A stretch of DNA of 64,000 nucleotides from Bacteroidaceae bacterium (GCA_017427185.1 JAFRTJ010000056.1:1-64000), one strand, 5' to 3'. Shown: positions 11,072 through 20,516, numbered from the stretch's first letter. The notes: generated by a model from the letters alone, not told the origin. A program made the numbers and translations.

Positions 11072-11959
11072 ATGGCTATTAATAAATTCAGGGGACTTGG
11101 TGTTGCACTGATTACGCCTTTCAAGGAGGACGGCTCTATTGATTATGATGCTTTGAATCGTTTGGTGGAATACCAGATTCAGGGTGGGGTTGATTTCCTA
11201 TGTATAATGGGGACAACTGCAGAAACGCCGACATTGACCTTAGATGAGAAGCGTTCTCTCAAGGATTTCTTGACGGAGCGCGTGTCTGGTCGTGTCCCTA
11301 TATTGATGGGGTGTGGCGGCAATAGTACAGCTTTTGTTATTAAAGAGCTTCAAACTTTTGATTGGACTGGCATCGATGGAGTACTTAGTGTTTGTCCTTA
11401 TTACAACAAGCCATCCCAAGAAGGCCTATATCAGCATTTTACTGCGATTGCAAACGAAAGCCCTGTCCCTGTGGTCCTTTATAATGTGCCAGGTCGTACT
11501 GGTGTAAATATGACAGCTGAGACAACACTTCGTTTAGCACACGATCACGAGAACATTGTAGCCATTAAGGAGGCCAGTGGTAATATTACCCAAATGGATG
11601 ACATTATCAAGAATAAGCCTCAGAATTTTGATGTAATCAGTGGAGATGATGGCATCACTTTTCCCCTTATTACTTTGGGGGCAGTTGGAGTTATCAGTGT
11701 GATAGGCAATGCGCTGCCAGCAGAATTCAGTCGCATGGTTCGGTTGGCTTTGCGTGGTGAATATAACTCCTCATTGGTCATTCATCACAAATTTACAGAA
11801 CTCTTCAAGCTCCTTTTTGTGGATGGTAATCCGGCAGGTGTGAAAGCAATGCTTTCAGAAATGGGTATGATTGAGAATGTTCTTCGTCTTCCACTAGTTC
11901 CTACTCGTTTGACAACGATAGAGAAAATAAGTCAGATAGTCCGAGAACTGGGTTATTGA
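11072..11959 (+). CDS. dapA: 4-hydroxy-tetrahydrodipicolinate synthase DapA
   Basis: A 295-residue cytoplasmic aldolase-type enzyme that condenses pyruvate with aspartate semialdehyde, the first committed step toward meso-diaminopimelate and lysine. The Schiff-base Lys (about 166) is in VAIKEASGN and the catalytic Tyr (about 137) in LYNVPGRTG. The substrate motif reads GTTAETPTL, with Ala where many homologues have Gly. GDDGITFPL and NPAGVKAML are typical of the family. Length fits the usual 290-300 residues when the ATG at 11072 is used, which the promoter at 11007-11038 requires. It is convergent with the MaoC-like gene and appears to be transcribed alone. Confidence 0.96.
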   Translation: MAINKFRGLGVALITPFKEDGSIDYDALNRLVEYQIQGGVDFLCIMGTTAETPTLTLDEKRSLKDFLTERVSGRVPILMGCGGNSTAFVIKELQTFDWTGIDGVLSVCPYYNKPSQEGLYQHFTAIANESPVPVVLYNVPGRTGVNMTAETTLRLAHDHENIVAIKEASGNITQMDDIIKNKPQNFDVISGDDGITFPLITLGAVGVISVIGNALPAEFSRMVRLALRGEYNSSLVIHHKFTELFKLLFVDGNPAGVKAMLSEMGMIENVLRLPLVPTRLTTIEKISQIVRELGY

Positions 11960-12008
11960 GTATATAAGGATGAGCCGCCAACTAATTGATCTGCGGGTTC
12001 CTATTGCT

Positions 12009-12476
12009 TTACTTCTTGAAGTAATAAACGAAAGTTGCCAATCCTTCCAGAGCCTTTTTTCCTGTTTCTTGAATATCAATAGTGAACTTGATAGTGGTCT
12101 TGATTGCACCACGCAGGTTTGCCAGCTCCTCTAATTTTGTGTTCATACGGATATGTTGACCACTTAGTACAGGCTGTGCGAATTTCATTTTATCCATTCC
12201 ATAATTCATCATGCGTTCCAGATTATTCACTTCAATAATCTGATCCCATAGATATGGCAGCATGCTTAAAGTGAGATATCCATGAGCAATAGTCTGCCCG
12301 AATGGACTTTCTGTTTTTGCCTTTTCTACGTCTACATGAATCCACTGATGGTCCAGTGTCGCATCGGCAAATTGATTGATACGCTCTTGAGACAACTCAA
12401 CGAAATCACTGGAACCTAGTTCTTTATCTACGTATGGTAAGAAATCCTCGTAACTGTTAATAATTACTTTACTCAT
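12009..12476 (-). CDS. MaoC-like hot-dog-fold dehydratase
   Basis: A 155-residue single hot-dog domain. The catalytic Asp-His pair of R-specific enoyl-CoA hydratases is visible in DATLDHQWIHVD, followed by TIAHGYLTLSMLP, the usual family sequence. Such enzymes hydrate trans-2-enoyl-CoA or acyl thioesters; in Bacteroidales the exact substrate is unproven, so only the family is named. A lone gene with its own -7 box (12520-12513), divergent from kdsA. Confidence 0.87.
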   Translation of the reverse strand: MSKVIINSYEDFLPYVDKELGSSDFVELSQERINQFADATLDHQWIHVDVEKAKTESPFGQTIAHGYLTLSMLPYLWDQIIEVNNLERMMNYGMDKMKFAQPVLSGQHIRMNTKLEELANLRGAIKTTIKFTIDIQETGKKALEGLATFVYYFKK

Positions 12477-12512
12477 GTTCTGATTATATTAATTATGTTA
12501 TATTTTCTGCCA

Positions 12513-12520
12513 CAAAGTTA
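12513..12520 (-). promoter_or_regulatory. -7 box for the MaoC-like gene
   Basis: TAACTTTG on the minus strand, 37 bases before the start codon at 12476. The -33 region is poor. Confidence 0.45.
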
Positions 12521-12562
12521 GTGTTTTTATAGGATATATTCGGTATTTCACATAATTTTTTA

Positions 12563-12570
12563 TAATTTTG
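12563..12570 (+). promoter_or_regulatory. -7 box for kdsA-kdsD
   Basis: TAATTTTG, 26 bases before the kdsA ATG at 12596. No clear TTTG is present upstream, so this rests on the -7 match and position. Confidence 0.5.
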
Positions 12571-12595
12571 CCGACCAAGAACTAGTAGCTAACCT

Positions 12596-13348
12596 ATGGA
12601 GTCAGTATTTATTGCCGGTCCCTGTGTCATAGAATCTGCAGACATTCTTTCTGAGGTAGCTCAGGAATTGGTTCGCTTGCGTGAATTGTATGGCATTTCG
12701 ATTTATTTCAAGGCATCTTTTGATAAAGCAAATCGAACGAGTATAAGCTCATATCGTGGACCAGGACTTAAGTTGGGCCTCCAAATGCTTGCTGATGTAA
12801 AGGAGAAATTTGATCTGCCAATTTTAACGGATATCCATGAAAGTTGCCAAGCCCGACCTGTGAGTGAGGTGGCCGATGTTCTTCAGATTCCTGCCTTTCT
12901 TTGTCGTCAGACTGATTTGCTTGTCGCGGCCTCTCATACGGGATGTATCGTCAATATCAAAAAGGCTCAGTTCCTAAGTGGATTGGATATGCAGTATCCT
13001 GTTGAAAAGTGCCGCGAGAATGGAGCGAGTGAGATATGGTTGACAGAACGTGGCAATATATATGGCTACAATAATCTTGTGGTCGATTTTCGCAACCTTT
13101 CGGACATGAAACATTTTACTCCTCATGTTATAATGGACTGTACCCATTGTGTACAAAGGCCAGGAGCTGCAGGAGGGAAAACCGGAGGCAATCGGGAATT
13201 CATTCCAGCTATGGCTCTTGCTGGTAAGGCATTTGGAGCTACAGGATATTTTTTTGAAGTTCATCCTGATCCAGATCATGCTTTAAGTGATGGCCCCAAT
13301 ATGCTTCACTTGCAGGATTTGGAGGGTGTTGTTAAGTCTTTATTATGA
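12596..13348 (+). CDS. kdsA: 3-deoxy-8-phosphooctulonate (KDO-8-P) synthase
   Basis: A 250-residue TIM-barrel enzyme that joins phosphoenolpyruvate and D-arabinose 5-phosphate to make KDO-8-phosphate for lipopolysaccharide. Motifs: IAGPCVIES, FKASFDKANRTS, FRGPGL-like YRGPGLKLG, TDIHE, IPAFLCRQTDLL, NIKKAQFLSG, RGNIYGYNNLVVD, DCTHCVQRPG, FFEVHPDPD, ALSDGPNML. The Cys of AGPC together with the His of DCTH, the Glu of FEVH and the Asp of SDGPN is the set that binds the divalent metal in class II (metal-dependent) KdsA; E. coli-type enzymes have Asn at the Cys position. The stop overlaps the kdsD start by ATGA, so the two are translationally coupled. Confidence 0.95.
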   Translation: MESVFIAGPCVIESADILSEVAQELVRLRELYGISIYFKASFDKANRTSISSYRGPGLKLGLQMLADVKEKFDLPILTDIHESCQARPVSEVADVLQIPAFLCRQTDLLVAASHTGCIVNIKKAQFLSGLDMQYPVEKCRENGASEIWLTERGNIYGYNNLVVDFRNLSDMKHFTPHVIMDCTHCVQRPGAAGGKTGGNREFIPAMALAGKAFGATGYFFEVHPDPDHALSDGPNMLHLQDLEGVVKSLL

Positions 13349-14295
13349 GTCAATATACAGAAATTGCCATTCAGTGTTTGCGTGACGAGGCTCAGGCTGT
13401 GCTGGATTTGATACCACAACTTGATGACAACTTCGATAAGACCGTAGAACTGATTCGGAATTGTCGCGGAAAAGTTATTGTGACAGGTGTGGGCAAAAGT
13501 GGTCACATTGGGGCCAAGATAGCTGCTACCCTTAGCAGTACGGGCACTCCAGCTTTTTTCATCAATCCTCTTGATGTCTTTCATGGCGATTTGGGAGTAA
13601 TGACATCTGATGATGTGGTGATTGCTCTCAGCAATAGTGGGCAAACAGATGAGTTGCTTCGTTTTGTTCCTTATTTACAGAAACGCAATATCCCCTTGAT
13701 TGGTATTTCCAGCAATTCAGAGTCATTATTGGCCAAGAATTCTACCTACCATATACGTGTAAGTGTTCGTCAGGAAGCATGTCCTCTCAATCTTGCTCCT
13801 ACCAGTAGTACTACTGCTGCCTTAGCTATGGGTGATGCTCTTGCTTGTGCCCTCATCGAAGCTCGTCATTTTCGTGAGCGTGATTTTGCCAATTTTCATC
13901 CTGGTGGTTCCTTGGGTCGTCGTCTTTTGGTAACAGCTCGCGATGTGATGCGTACGGAAGATATGCCTCTCGTAACTCCTCAGATGCCTTTGGGCGAGGC
14001 CATAATCACGGTTAGTCGAGGTAAACTGGGGTTGGGAATAGCTGTTCAGGAGGATCGTATCGCTGGGTTGATTACTGACGGTGATGTTCGTCGTGCCACA
14101 GAGCGTCTTAGGGAACGATTCTTCAATGTGCCAGTTGAAGAGATAATGACTCGGACTCCAGTTTGTGTGCCACCTTCTATGAAGGTGAGTGACATCCTTA
14201 ATTTGCTTCATGAGCGTAAGATTCATGCTGTATTGGTTGTCAACGAAGAGCATCAGTTGCTGGGCGTGGTGGACAATTTCCGTTGTATGATTTAG
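13345..14295 (+). CDS. kdsD: D-arabinose-5-phosphate isomerase, KpsF/GutQ family
   Basis: A 316-residue enzyme that interconverts ribulose 5-phosphate and arabinose 5-phosphate, supplying the substrate of the preceding KdsA. An SIS sugar-isomerase domain occupies residues about 35-180 (VTGVGKSGHIGAK, STGTPAFF, HGDLGV, ALSNSGQTDEL). Two CBS domains follow at about 205-316 (DVMRTEDMP, LITDGDVRR, IMTRTPVCV, HAVLVV). The start codon overlaps the kdsA stop by 4 bases. The kdsA-kdsD pairing makes the assignment secure and indicates a shared transcript; kdsB and kdsC are not in the window. Confidence 0.95.
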   Translation: MSQYTEIAIQCLRDEAQAVLDLIPQLDDNFDKTVELIRNCRGKVIVTGVGKSGHIGAKIAATLSSTGTPAFFINPLDVFHGDLGVMTSDDVVIALSNSGQTDELLRFVPYLQKRNIPLIGISSNSESLLAKNSTYHIRVSVRQEACPLNLAPTSSTTAALAMGDALACALIEARHFRERDFANFHPGGSLGRRLLVTARDVMRTEDMPLVTPQMPLGEAIITVSRGKLGLGIAVQEDRIAGLITDGDVRRATERLRERFFNVPVEEIMTRTPVCVPPSMKVSDILNLLHERKIHAVLVVNEEHQLLGVVDNFRCMI

Positions 14296-14346
14296 GAGAT
14301 AGGTTCCTTCATTAATTCTTTGTCGTCATTTCCTTCCAAGAATAAC

Positions 14347-15597
14347 ATGATGAGATTCAAAGGTTTTCAGGTTTTCTTATTGGTTTTGATGGGACAAGTC
14401 CTATTGGCTTTTCCTGTCAAGTCTCAGGACTTGGATGAGATATCTCATCAGATGTTGGATGATTTTGGTATTCCTGTCTACGAAGGAAATCGAATCACAT
14501 TGTTGCCTAGTGGACGTGAGAAGTTTGATGATATGTTTGCATATCTGCGGAAGGCTGAATCATACATTCATCTTGAATACTTCAAACTCAAAGATGATAG
14601 CATAGGTCATGCTCTCTTTGAGATTCTTGCAGAGAAGGCTCGGCAAGGTGTTCGGGTGCGATTCGTTTTTGACAGTTATGCCAGCCGTAGTTTCACGGAT
14701 AAGAATACTTTTGATCCCTTTCTGGATAGTGCTCGAACTGCAGGCATAGATGTACGCGAGTTTGACAAGGTTAAGTTCCCCTATATCAATCATGCTTATC
14801 ATCGGGACCATCGAAAGATAGTTGTCATAGATGGCAAGTATGCCTATACAGGAGGGATGAATGTCGCAGACTACTATATCCACGGAACTGAGAAGGTGGG
14901 TGGATGGCGTGATATGCATATGCGGGTAGAGGGTCCGTCTGTAGCGGCATTTGAACACATCTTTGCCGTAATGTGGTATGCTGTTTCTGGTGAAGTGCTT
15001 GATTTGGATCCTCGTTATCATGTTTCTTCTGAGCCAGTAGGGGAATCACCTGTTGCGGTGGTCGATCGCTATCCTTATGAAGGCAGTTATCAGATGCGCA
15101 AGACATTGGCACGGGCTATTGATGCTGCACAGAATGACATTCAGATAGTGAATCCATATCCCACGAATGTGCGTACTGTACGCCGTGCCTTGAAGCGGGC
15201 ACTTAAGAGGGGTGTGAATGTTCAGATAATGGTTTCCACGAAGTTTGACACGAATATCACGCCTGATATCGTTGGACTGGAGATGAAGAAATTAGCTCGT
15301 CGTGGAGCTACTGTATGGTATTATGATGGCGGTTTCCATCATTCTAAGGTAATGACCATTGATCATCGTTTCTGTTCAGTTGGTACCACCAATTTGGATG
15401 GCCGTTCCTTGCTCTATGATTATGAGGTTAATGCTTTTATCTATGATCCTTCTGTCACGCATGAACTGGAAGAAATCTTCCAGCGCGATGTGACTAATAA
15501 TTGTCAAGTCTATACTTCAGCAGATTGGAAGAAACGTTTCTCGCTAAAGCATCGTTTCATCGGAAGGATAGGTTCTGTTGTCAAGACTTTCTTCTAA
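14347..15597 (+). CDS. Exported phospholipase D / cardiolipin synthase-like protein
   Basis: A 416-residue protein with two HKD motifs of the PLD superfamily, HRKIVVID with the following GGMN, and HSKVMTID with the following TTNLDGRS. These together form one active site for phosphodiester transfer. Cardiolipin synthases have this two-domain layout, but they usually carry two N-terminal membrane helices. Here there is one hydrophobic segment ending FPVKSQ, which looks like a cleavable signal peptide, so the catalytic part is probably periplasmic. The upstream TTG at 14320 is rejected; ATG at 14347 or 14350 fits. The 3' end overlaps the convergent TlpA-like gene by 54 bases. It follows kdsD by 51 bases and may share its transcript. 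Confidence 0.85.
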   Translation: MMRFKGFQVFLLVLMGQVLLAFPVKSQDLDEISHQMLDDFGIPVYEGNRITLLPSGREKFDDMFAYLRKAESYIHLEYFKLKDDSIGHALFEILAEKARQGVRVRFVFDSYASRSFTDKNTFDPFLDSARTAGIDVREFDKVKFPYINHAYHRDHRKIVVIDGKYAYTGGMNVADYYIHGTEKVGGWRDMHMRVEGPSVAAFEHIFAVMWYAVSGEVLDLDPRYHVSSEPVGESPVAVVDRYPYEGSYQMRKTLARAIDAAQNDIQIVNPYPTNVRTVRRALKRALKRGVNVQIMVSTKFDTNITPDIVGLEMKKLARRGATVWYYDGGFHHSKVMTIDHRFCSVGTTNLDGRSLLYDYEVNAFIYDPSVTHELEEIFQRDVTNNCQVYTSADWKKRFSLKHRFIGRIGSVVKTFF

Positions 15598-16125
15598 TCC
15601 TAGGGCCGTTCCTCCATACCATCGGATTTTCCCGTTTTCTCCCACATAAATGATATAAGGAATACCATGCAAAGGGACTGCATAATCCTCAGAGGCAGGA
15701 CCTCTCCAATTCCTTGCATCAAAGAGATGCGTCCCGTTAAGGTCATGTTCTTGGATATAGTTCTGCGCTTTCTGGGCTTCGTTATCAAAAGAGATGCTTA
15801 TCCACGGTATTTCTGGATACTTTTGTTGTATGGCAAGTAATCCAGGCATTTCACGTTGACAGTCGTCACACCACGAGGCCCAGAAGAGTAGTATATGTTC
15901 TTTGCGCTGTAGGGAGTCCAGATTTGTCTTGTCACCAGGAAATAGTTTGGGCAATTGGATGATAGGTGCATATCCTCCCACTTGAATGTGTCGGTCACTT
16001 TGTCTCCACAACTCCTCGTTGTCTATCTGTGAATGGTCAGTTTCTTGTTCCGTTAAAGGCATTTTCCTGGGTTGGGTACAGGAAATGACAAATAGTACCA
16101 AGAGTAGTAGGGGATTATACTTCAT
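15544..16125 (-). CDS. TlpA-like thioredoxin-fold lipoprotein
   Basis: A 193-residue protein with a lipoprotein signal (LLLLVLFVISC) and a thioredoxin domain with the redox motif WASWCDDC. LFDARNWRG and the cis-Pro region HGIPYIIYVGENGKI are as in TlpA/ResA proteins. The family reduces or relays electrons to extracytoplasmic disulfides. It is the last gene of a minus-strand run with a TPR protein and a substrate-binding-type lipoprotein; its ATG at 16125 overlaps the TPR stop by 11 bases, so the upstream ORF start at 16146 is unlikely. Its final 54 bases overlap the end of the convergent PLD-like gene. Confidence 0.87.
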   Translation of the reverse strand: MKYNPLLLLVLFVISCTQPRKMPLTEQETDHSQIDNEELWRQSDRHIQVGGYAPIIQLPKLFPGDKTNLDSLQRKEHILLFWASWCDDCQREMPGLLAIQQKYPEIPWISISFDNEAQKAQNYIQEHDLNGTHLFDARNWRGPASEDYAVPLHGIPYIIYVGENGKIRWYGGTALGLEESLDNRTYPSDETML

Positions 16126-18193
16126 TTTTGGAGAGTACGATATCACGCATCAGATTTATGTCTGCTATACTGATTTCGTGGTTCATCAGTTCATCTTTGT
16201 CGGCATCATAGGGAGCTATGCCACTTGTATGGTCATCTGGATGTTCTTTCTGATATATGGGGATGTAGGTTTTGTAACGTTCTTTTGCTAGATTCCAATT
16301 CCCTGCGATGAATGCAGTATGCCCCGCATTCAAGTAATCTTCCCATCGAGTCTTTTCGCCTAATTCCATCAATTTCCTGTAGTATCGGTCCGCAGTTTCC
16401 AATTTATTGAGCTTCAGAGAACACCAAGCGATGGAACGCATTGACATGTTCACGTGCTTGCCTTCATATTCCATTTGATAGAAGATTTTAAGGGCATCTT
16501 CGTATTTCCCTTGGTTCATGAAGCATAGAGCAAGTTCTGTTCGGTAGGTTTCTTGGTCAATTTCCATCAGCTTGGTCAGGTATTCTTCTTGATTTCTGTA
16601 TCGCTCTATAGCTTTGTAGCATAGAGCAATGTTGCTTAGAATTTCAACACTTCTCTCGTTCAGGATTTCTGCCTTTGTCAATTGTTCCAATGCCTTGTTG
16701 TAATTGCCTTGTCCAATATGGCATTTCCCCATGAGAGTTAAAGCTTCTTCAGAGGCGCCGTTTTTATGGATGAATTCGTCCAGATATATAAGTGGACGAT
16801 TGAAATATTCATGTTCTGCCAGGAACTTGCATAATTCCAACATCTGTTCGTCAGAGAAAAAGTCGCGAAGGTTTTCATAGTCTGGCATGTAGGGCGTCAT
16901 CTCGAAAGGATTTGTAAAGTTGGCTTTCCACGGAGACAGATAAAAGAATCGATAGAGGCATTGCATGATGTTGCGGTAGATCTCTTCTGGGGAAGGTTCT
17001 TTTTTCATATATGCGTTCACGATTTCAGGATCCATTTTCATCATTTTTATGCTCTCCATATTGCTTTGCAATAGGAAACAGATGGCGTATTTGTCAGTTT
17101 CACAGTGATTACCGGCTGTCATCAGGAATTTTAAATCCTCTCTCTGTTCACCCTTTTTGTCATACATGACCGACAAAGTTTCTGGACGTTTATCATCGAA
17201 AGGAGCAAACCAATGGGACAGTTGCTCGTAGAACTTATTTCTGCTCGCAAAGATGAAGTTGCGGTAGCTCAGGTCATATCCTGTAGTATTGAGTTTGTGT
17301 ATTTCTTTGAAAAGTTTTTGGGCCTTCTTGTCTTCTTTCCCTAATCCGAGTTTGAGACGTTCGTAGTCGTTACCGAAGATTTTCATCACATTAGGAAGTA
17401 GGTCCTTTTCCATCTTTTCATTGGCTTTCTCGCTTCGAATGCTCAGTATGAGATTCTTTTGGATCAGAATCATTTCCTTACCTGCCCGTTTGTTCAGTAA
17501 AGTTTGACCTTGCGAGGGAAAGAAACGTAATTCTTCCTTGTGTCTCATCATTGCCAGCGCATAGCCTGTCAAAGCTCTCGCACGTATGTATGGATCATCT
17601 GAGGCAGTCAGCATTGACATTAGGGTCATCTTCTCAGTATCCATGTATTCCCATAGAGATAGAGCAAGAGCTGAGATCCAATGTTGCTGGATTAATGTGT
17701 GCTGGGCGGTAATGAATTCATACATTTCTGCTGTCTGTGCAGGCGTAAAACTCTCACTGGTCCACAGGCAGTTGAAGATTTGATCCTCCACATCGTAGTG
17801 CATCGGGCTGTCCTTCATTTTGTTCCACAGCTTCTGCAGAATGATGTATGCATCTCTACCATGAACCTGTACCATCATGTTGTAAGTGGTCCCGTATTTG
17901 TCTAGATTTTGGTAGATGCGTATTGAGCGGTGAGCAGCATCAATGGTGCGTAGTCCTGTGCGGATAATGTTGTCTTGAATCTTGTTGTGCTGAGGATCCA
18001 CCCCTCCTCGTGCGATGAATCGCATCATGTTGGCATAGTCATCACAGAGTTGGTTGGCTTGGTGGTAGAGTTGCCTGTTGTCACATTCGATCATCAGGGC
18101 TGTCAGGAATTCCAGCCCTTCTGAGATTCGGTAATCCAGCAATGCTTTTTTACCCTCTTCTACCATATGTCCCAGTACCTTCAGATTAATCAT
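16115..18193 (-). CDS. Large cytoplasmic TPR-repeat protein
   Basis: A 692-residue protein without signal peptide or membrane segment. Its C-terminal third contains tetratricopeptide repeats (ALTLMGKCHIGQGNYNKALE, IALCYKAIERYRNQEEYL, LALCFMNQGKYEDALKIFY, AHTAFIAGNWNLAKERY); the rest is predicted alpha-helical and unfamiliar. TPR solenoids bind partner proteins. Its start overlaps the lipoprotein gene stop by 4 bases and its end overlaps the TlpA-like gene, so all three are made from one message. No enzymatic motif was seen; the role is unknown. Confidence 0.82.
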   Translation of the reverse strand: MINLKVLGHMVEEGKKALLDYRISEGLEFLTALMIECDNRQLYHQANQLCDDYANMMRFIARGGVDPQHNKIQDNIIRTGLRTIDAAHRSIRIYQNLDKYGTTYNMMVQVHGRDAYIILQKLWNKMKDSPMHYDVEDQIFNCLWTSESFTPAQTAEMYEFITAQHTLIQQHWISALALSLWEYMDTEKMTLMSMLTASDDPYIRARALTGYALAMMRHKEELRFFPSQGQTLLNKRAGKEMILIQKNLILSIRSEKANEKMEKDLLPNVMKIFGNDYERLKLGLGKEDKKAQKLFKEIHKLNTTGYDLSYRNFIFASRNKFYEQLSHWFAPFDDKRPETLSVMYDKKGEQREDLKFLMTAGNHCETDKYAICFLLQSNMESIKMMKMDPEIVNAYMKKEPSPEEIYRNIMQCLYRFFYLSPWKANFTNPFEMTPYMPDYENLRDFFSDEQMLELCKFLAEHEYFNRPLIYLDEFIHKNGASEEALTLMGKCHIGQGNYNKALEQLTKAEILNERSVEILSNIALCYKAIERYRNQEEYLTKLMEIDQETYRTELALCFMNQGKYEDALKIFYQMEYEGKHVNMSMRSIAWCSLKLNKLETADRYYRKLMELGEKTRWEDYLNAGHTAFIAGNWNLAKERYKTYIPIYQKEHPDDHTSGIAPYDADKDELMNHEISIADINLMRDIVLSKNEV

Positions 18194-19149
18194 TCCTTCG
18201 TGTATTTCGTTGTAACCAAATCATCCGTATTGATGCCTCGTGGCAGTCTGTTGCGAGTCTTGAGCCAGTCGGCAGCACGTCTCATGTCCTCTTGTTTTGG
18301 AGCTGTCGCATGATGGTATTCTGGCAATATCAGAGAGTCTGCTATTTCTGCAGGCACCTTATAAGTGTCTTTCAGGATGGCTTTCGTGCTGTCTGACAGG
18401 AGAGCGTGGTTGATGTTCTCTACTGCTTGGTTGTAGACTTTGACGAACAGCCGTATTTGTTTTTCTTCCTTTTCGCTGAGAGTGCTGTCGGAACGTAGAA
18501 TCCATGCTGTCATCTGTGGATCTTGATCTCTTGTCTGTTCTATTTTCAGGTGTCCCAATCTCAACATCCATGTTGCGTAGGGATCTGGATATATTCCTGC
18601 ATCTATCAGATTGGAGCGCAACATGTCGGTTCTCAGTTGCACGTCATTCACTTGAGGACGGTATGCATCTTCATTGCTCATCCTCAGACTGTCGATGAAT
18701 GCATCACACCAGTAGTCTGTTACTGACAGGCGGCACATTGCTATCATTCTCTCTTTGAGTTGGTTTTCCTTTTTCACTCGTTTGCCTTTCTGTGAGATCA
18801 GGGTCAAACGTTCCTGACCTGCCATAAAGGCATGCAGGTTATTCACAGTTGGCATTAATCGAATGGCACGTATCAGATCCGAGTATACTACATCTGCATG
18901 TCCCTTCTGCAGAGTCGTGTCGATGTCCATTTGCGCCATATATGTCTCGATATGGGCATTCAGGTTCATCTCCTTCATCAGTCCTGTCCGTTGGGCATAG
19001 TAGATAGGCAGACAGTCCATTACAGGCATCACAGCGATGCGCAGAGTCAGGCTGTCAGTCTGTGCCTCCTCCTCGGAAGAAAGCATGGCCTCCTGCTTGC
19101 TTGTACAGGAGGCCATTAATAATATTATTATCAGCGAATAATATCTCAT
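18190..19149 (-). CDS. Substrate-binding-like lipoprotein (NMT1/THI5-like fold)
   Basis: A 319-residue lipoprotein (MRYYSLIIILLMASC). The mature part begins LTLRIAVMPVMDCLPIYYAQRTGLMKEM, the strand-helix pattern of NMT1/SsuA-type periplasmic binding proteins, which load ABC importers. HADVVYSDLIRAIRL, AWILRSDSTLSEKE and FVKVYNQAVENIN also fit that fold. No ABC permease or ATPase gene is adjacent, which is unusual for a transporter component, so a sensing or scaffold role cannot be excluded. The ORF opens at 19185, but the lipoprotein start at 19149 gives a proper signal. It lies 48 bases after pgk and may be read through from it. Confidence 0.75.
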   Translation of the reverse strand: MRYYSLIIILLMASCTSKQEAMLSSEEEAQTDSLTLRIAVMPVMDCLPIYYAQRTGLMKEMNLNAHIETYMAQMDIDTTLQKGHADVVYSDLIRAIRLMPTVNNLHAFMAGQERLTLISQKGKRVKKENQLKERMIAMCRLSVTDYWCDAFIDSLRMSNEDAYRPQVNDVQLRTDMLRSNLIDAGIYPDPYATWMLRLGHLKIEQTRDQDPQMTAWILRSDSTLSEKEEKQIRLFVKVYNQAVENINHALLSDSTKAILKDTYKVPAEIADSLILPEYHHATAPKQEDMRRAADWLKTRNRLPRGINTDDLVTTKYTKE

Positions 19150-19197
19150 TGTTTTAATGCAGAGCGACAGGTCGCCCCGTATCATTCATCGCTTGGA

Positions 19198-20466
19198 TTA
19201 TCCCTTGATGGCAGCGACACCAGGCAGTTCCTTGCCTTCGATGGCCTCCAGCAGAGCGCCACCACCTGTGGAGATGTAGGACACCTTGTCTGCCAAACCG
19301 AACTTGTTGACACAGGCAACGGAGTCACCACCACCGATGAGCGAGAAGGCTCCTTCGGCAGTTGCCTTTGCTACAGCATCGCCTATGGCACGAGAACCAG
19401 CTGTGAACTCGTCACACTCGAAGCATCCAGCAGGACCGTTCCACAAGATGGTCTTTGCACCTTCGATGGCCTTAGCGAATTTTGCCTGACTCTTGGGGCC
19501 TACGTCCAGGCCGTCCCAACCCTCTTCGATAGCATTGCTGGGGAAGGTCTTGATTTGAGCACCTGGCTTCACGCTGAAAGTTCCGAAGTCATAACCTGTA
19601 CAGCATACACTGTCTTCAGCCAGTACCAGCTCAACGCCATTCTTCTTGGCCATTTCTTCTACGCCAAGAGCCACATCCAGCTTATCCAGTTCCACGATAG
19701 AGTTACCTATCTCACCTCCGTGAGCCTTCACAAAGGTGTAGGTCATGCCGCCACACAGAATTAGTTTGTCTACCTTGCCCAAAAGGTTCTCGATGATGCC
19801 AATCTTAGTGCTGACCTTAGAGCCACCCATGATGGCAACGAAAGGACGCTTGATGTTGCTCAACACGTTGTCTACTGCCTGTACTTCCTTTCCCATCAAA
19901 TAGCCCAGCATTTTGTTGTCCTGATCGAAATAGTCAGCGATTACAGCGGTGCTGGCATGTTTGCGGTGAGCGGTGCCGAATGCATCCATTACGTAGCAGT
20001 CAGCATAGCTGGCCAATTTCTTAGCGAAGTCTTTCTGCTTGGCTTTCATCTCTTTCTTTGCAGTGTCGTAAGCGGGATCCTCCTTGTCGATGCCTACGGG
20101 CTTGCCTTCTTCTTCAGGATAGAAACGCAGGTTCTCCAGCATCAGAGCCTCACCTGGCTTCAGGGCTGCTACCTCAGCGTCAGCATTGGCGCAGTCAGCT
20201 GCGAATGCAACGGGAACGCCAAGTGCCTTCTCCACAGCCTCGCGGATTTGGCTCAAAGAGAGTTTGGGGTTCACTTTACCTTTGGGTTTACCCATGTGGC
20301 TCATGATGATGACAGCACCGCCATCAGCAACAATCTTCTTCAGGGTAGGCAGAGCACCACGGATACGGGTGTCGTCAGTAATGTTTCCATTCTCATCCAG
20401 GGGCACGTTAAAGTCCACACGAACAATAGCCTTTTTGCCGGCAAATTTGTACTCGTTAATTGTCAT
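19198..20466 (-). CDS. pgk: Phosphoglycerate kinase
   Basis: A 422-residue cytoplasmic glycolytic enzyme that transfers phosphate from 1,3-bisphosphoglycerate to ADP. N-domain motifs: [56 protein letters not shown]-domain motifs: [38 protein letters not shown]. Length matches Bacteroidetes pgk. A strong promoter at 20517-20548 overlaps the end of nth. Codon choice is heavily biased (GCC/AAG/GTC-rich compared with neighbours), as expected of a highly expressed gene. Confidence 0.98.
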   Translation of the reverse strand: MTINEYKFAGKKAIVRVDFNVPLDENGNITDDTRIRGALPTLKKIVADGGAVIIMSHMGKPKGKVNPKLSLSQIREAVEKALGVPVAFAADCANADAEVAALKPGEALMLENLRFYPEEEGKPVGIDKEDPAYDTAKKEMKAKQKDFAKKLASYADCYVMDAFGTAHRKHASTAVIADYFDQDNKMLGYLMGKEVQAVDNVLSNIKRPFVAIMGGSKVSTKIGIIENLLGKVDKLILCGGMTYTFVKAHGGEIGNSIVELDKLDVALGVEEMAKKNGVELVLAEDSVCCTGYDFGTFSVKPGAQIKTFPSNAIEEGWDGLDVGPKSQAKFAKAIEGAKTILWNGPAGCFECDEFTAGSRAIGDAVAKATAEGAFSLIGGGDSVACVNKFGLADKVSYISTGGGALLEAIEGKELPGVAAIKG

Positions 20467-20516
20467 AATGTCTTGTTATTTAATAATATGTTAGGATAGT
20501 CTCTTTTAATCGACTG

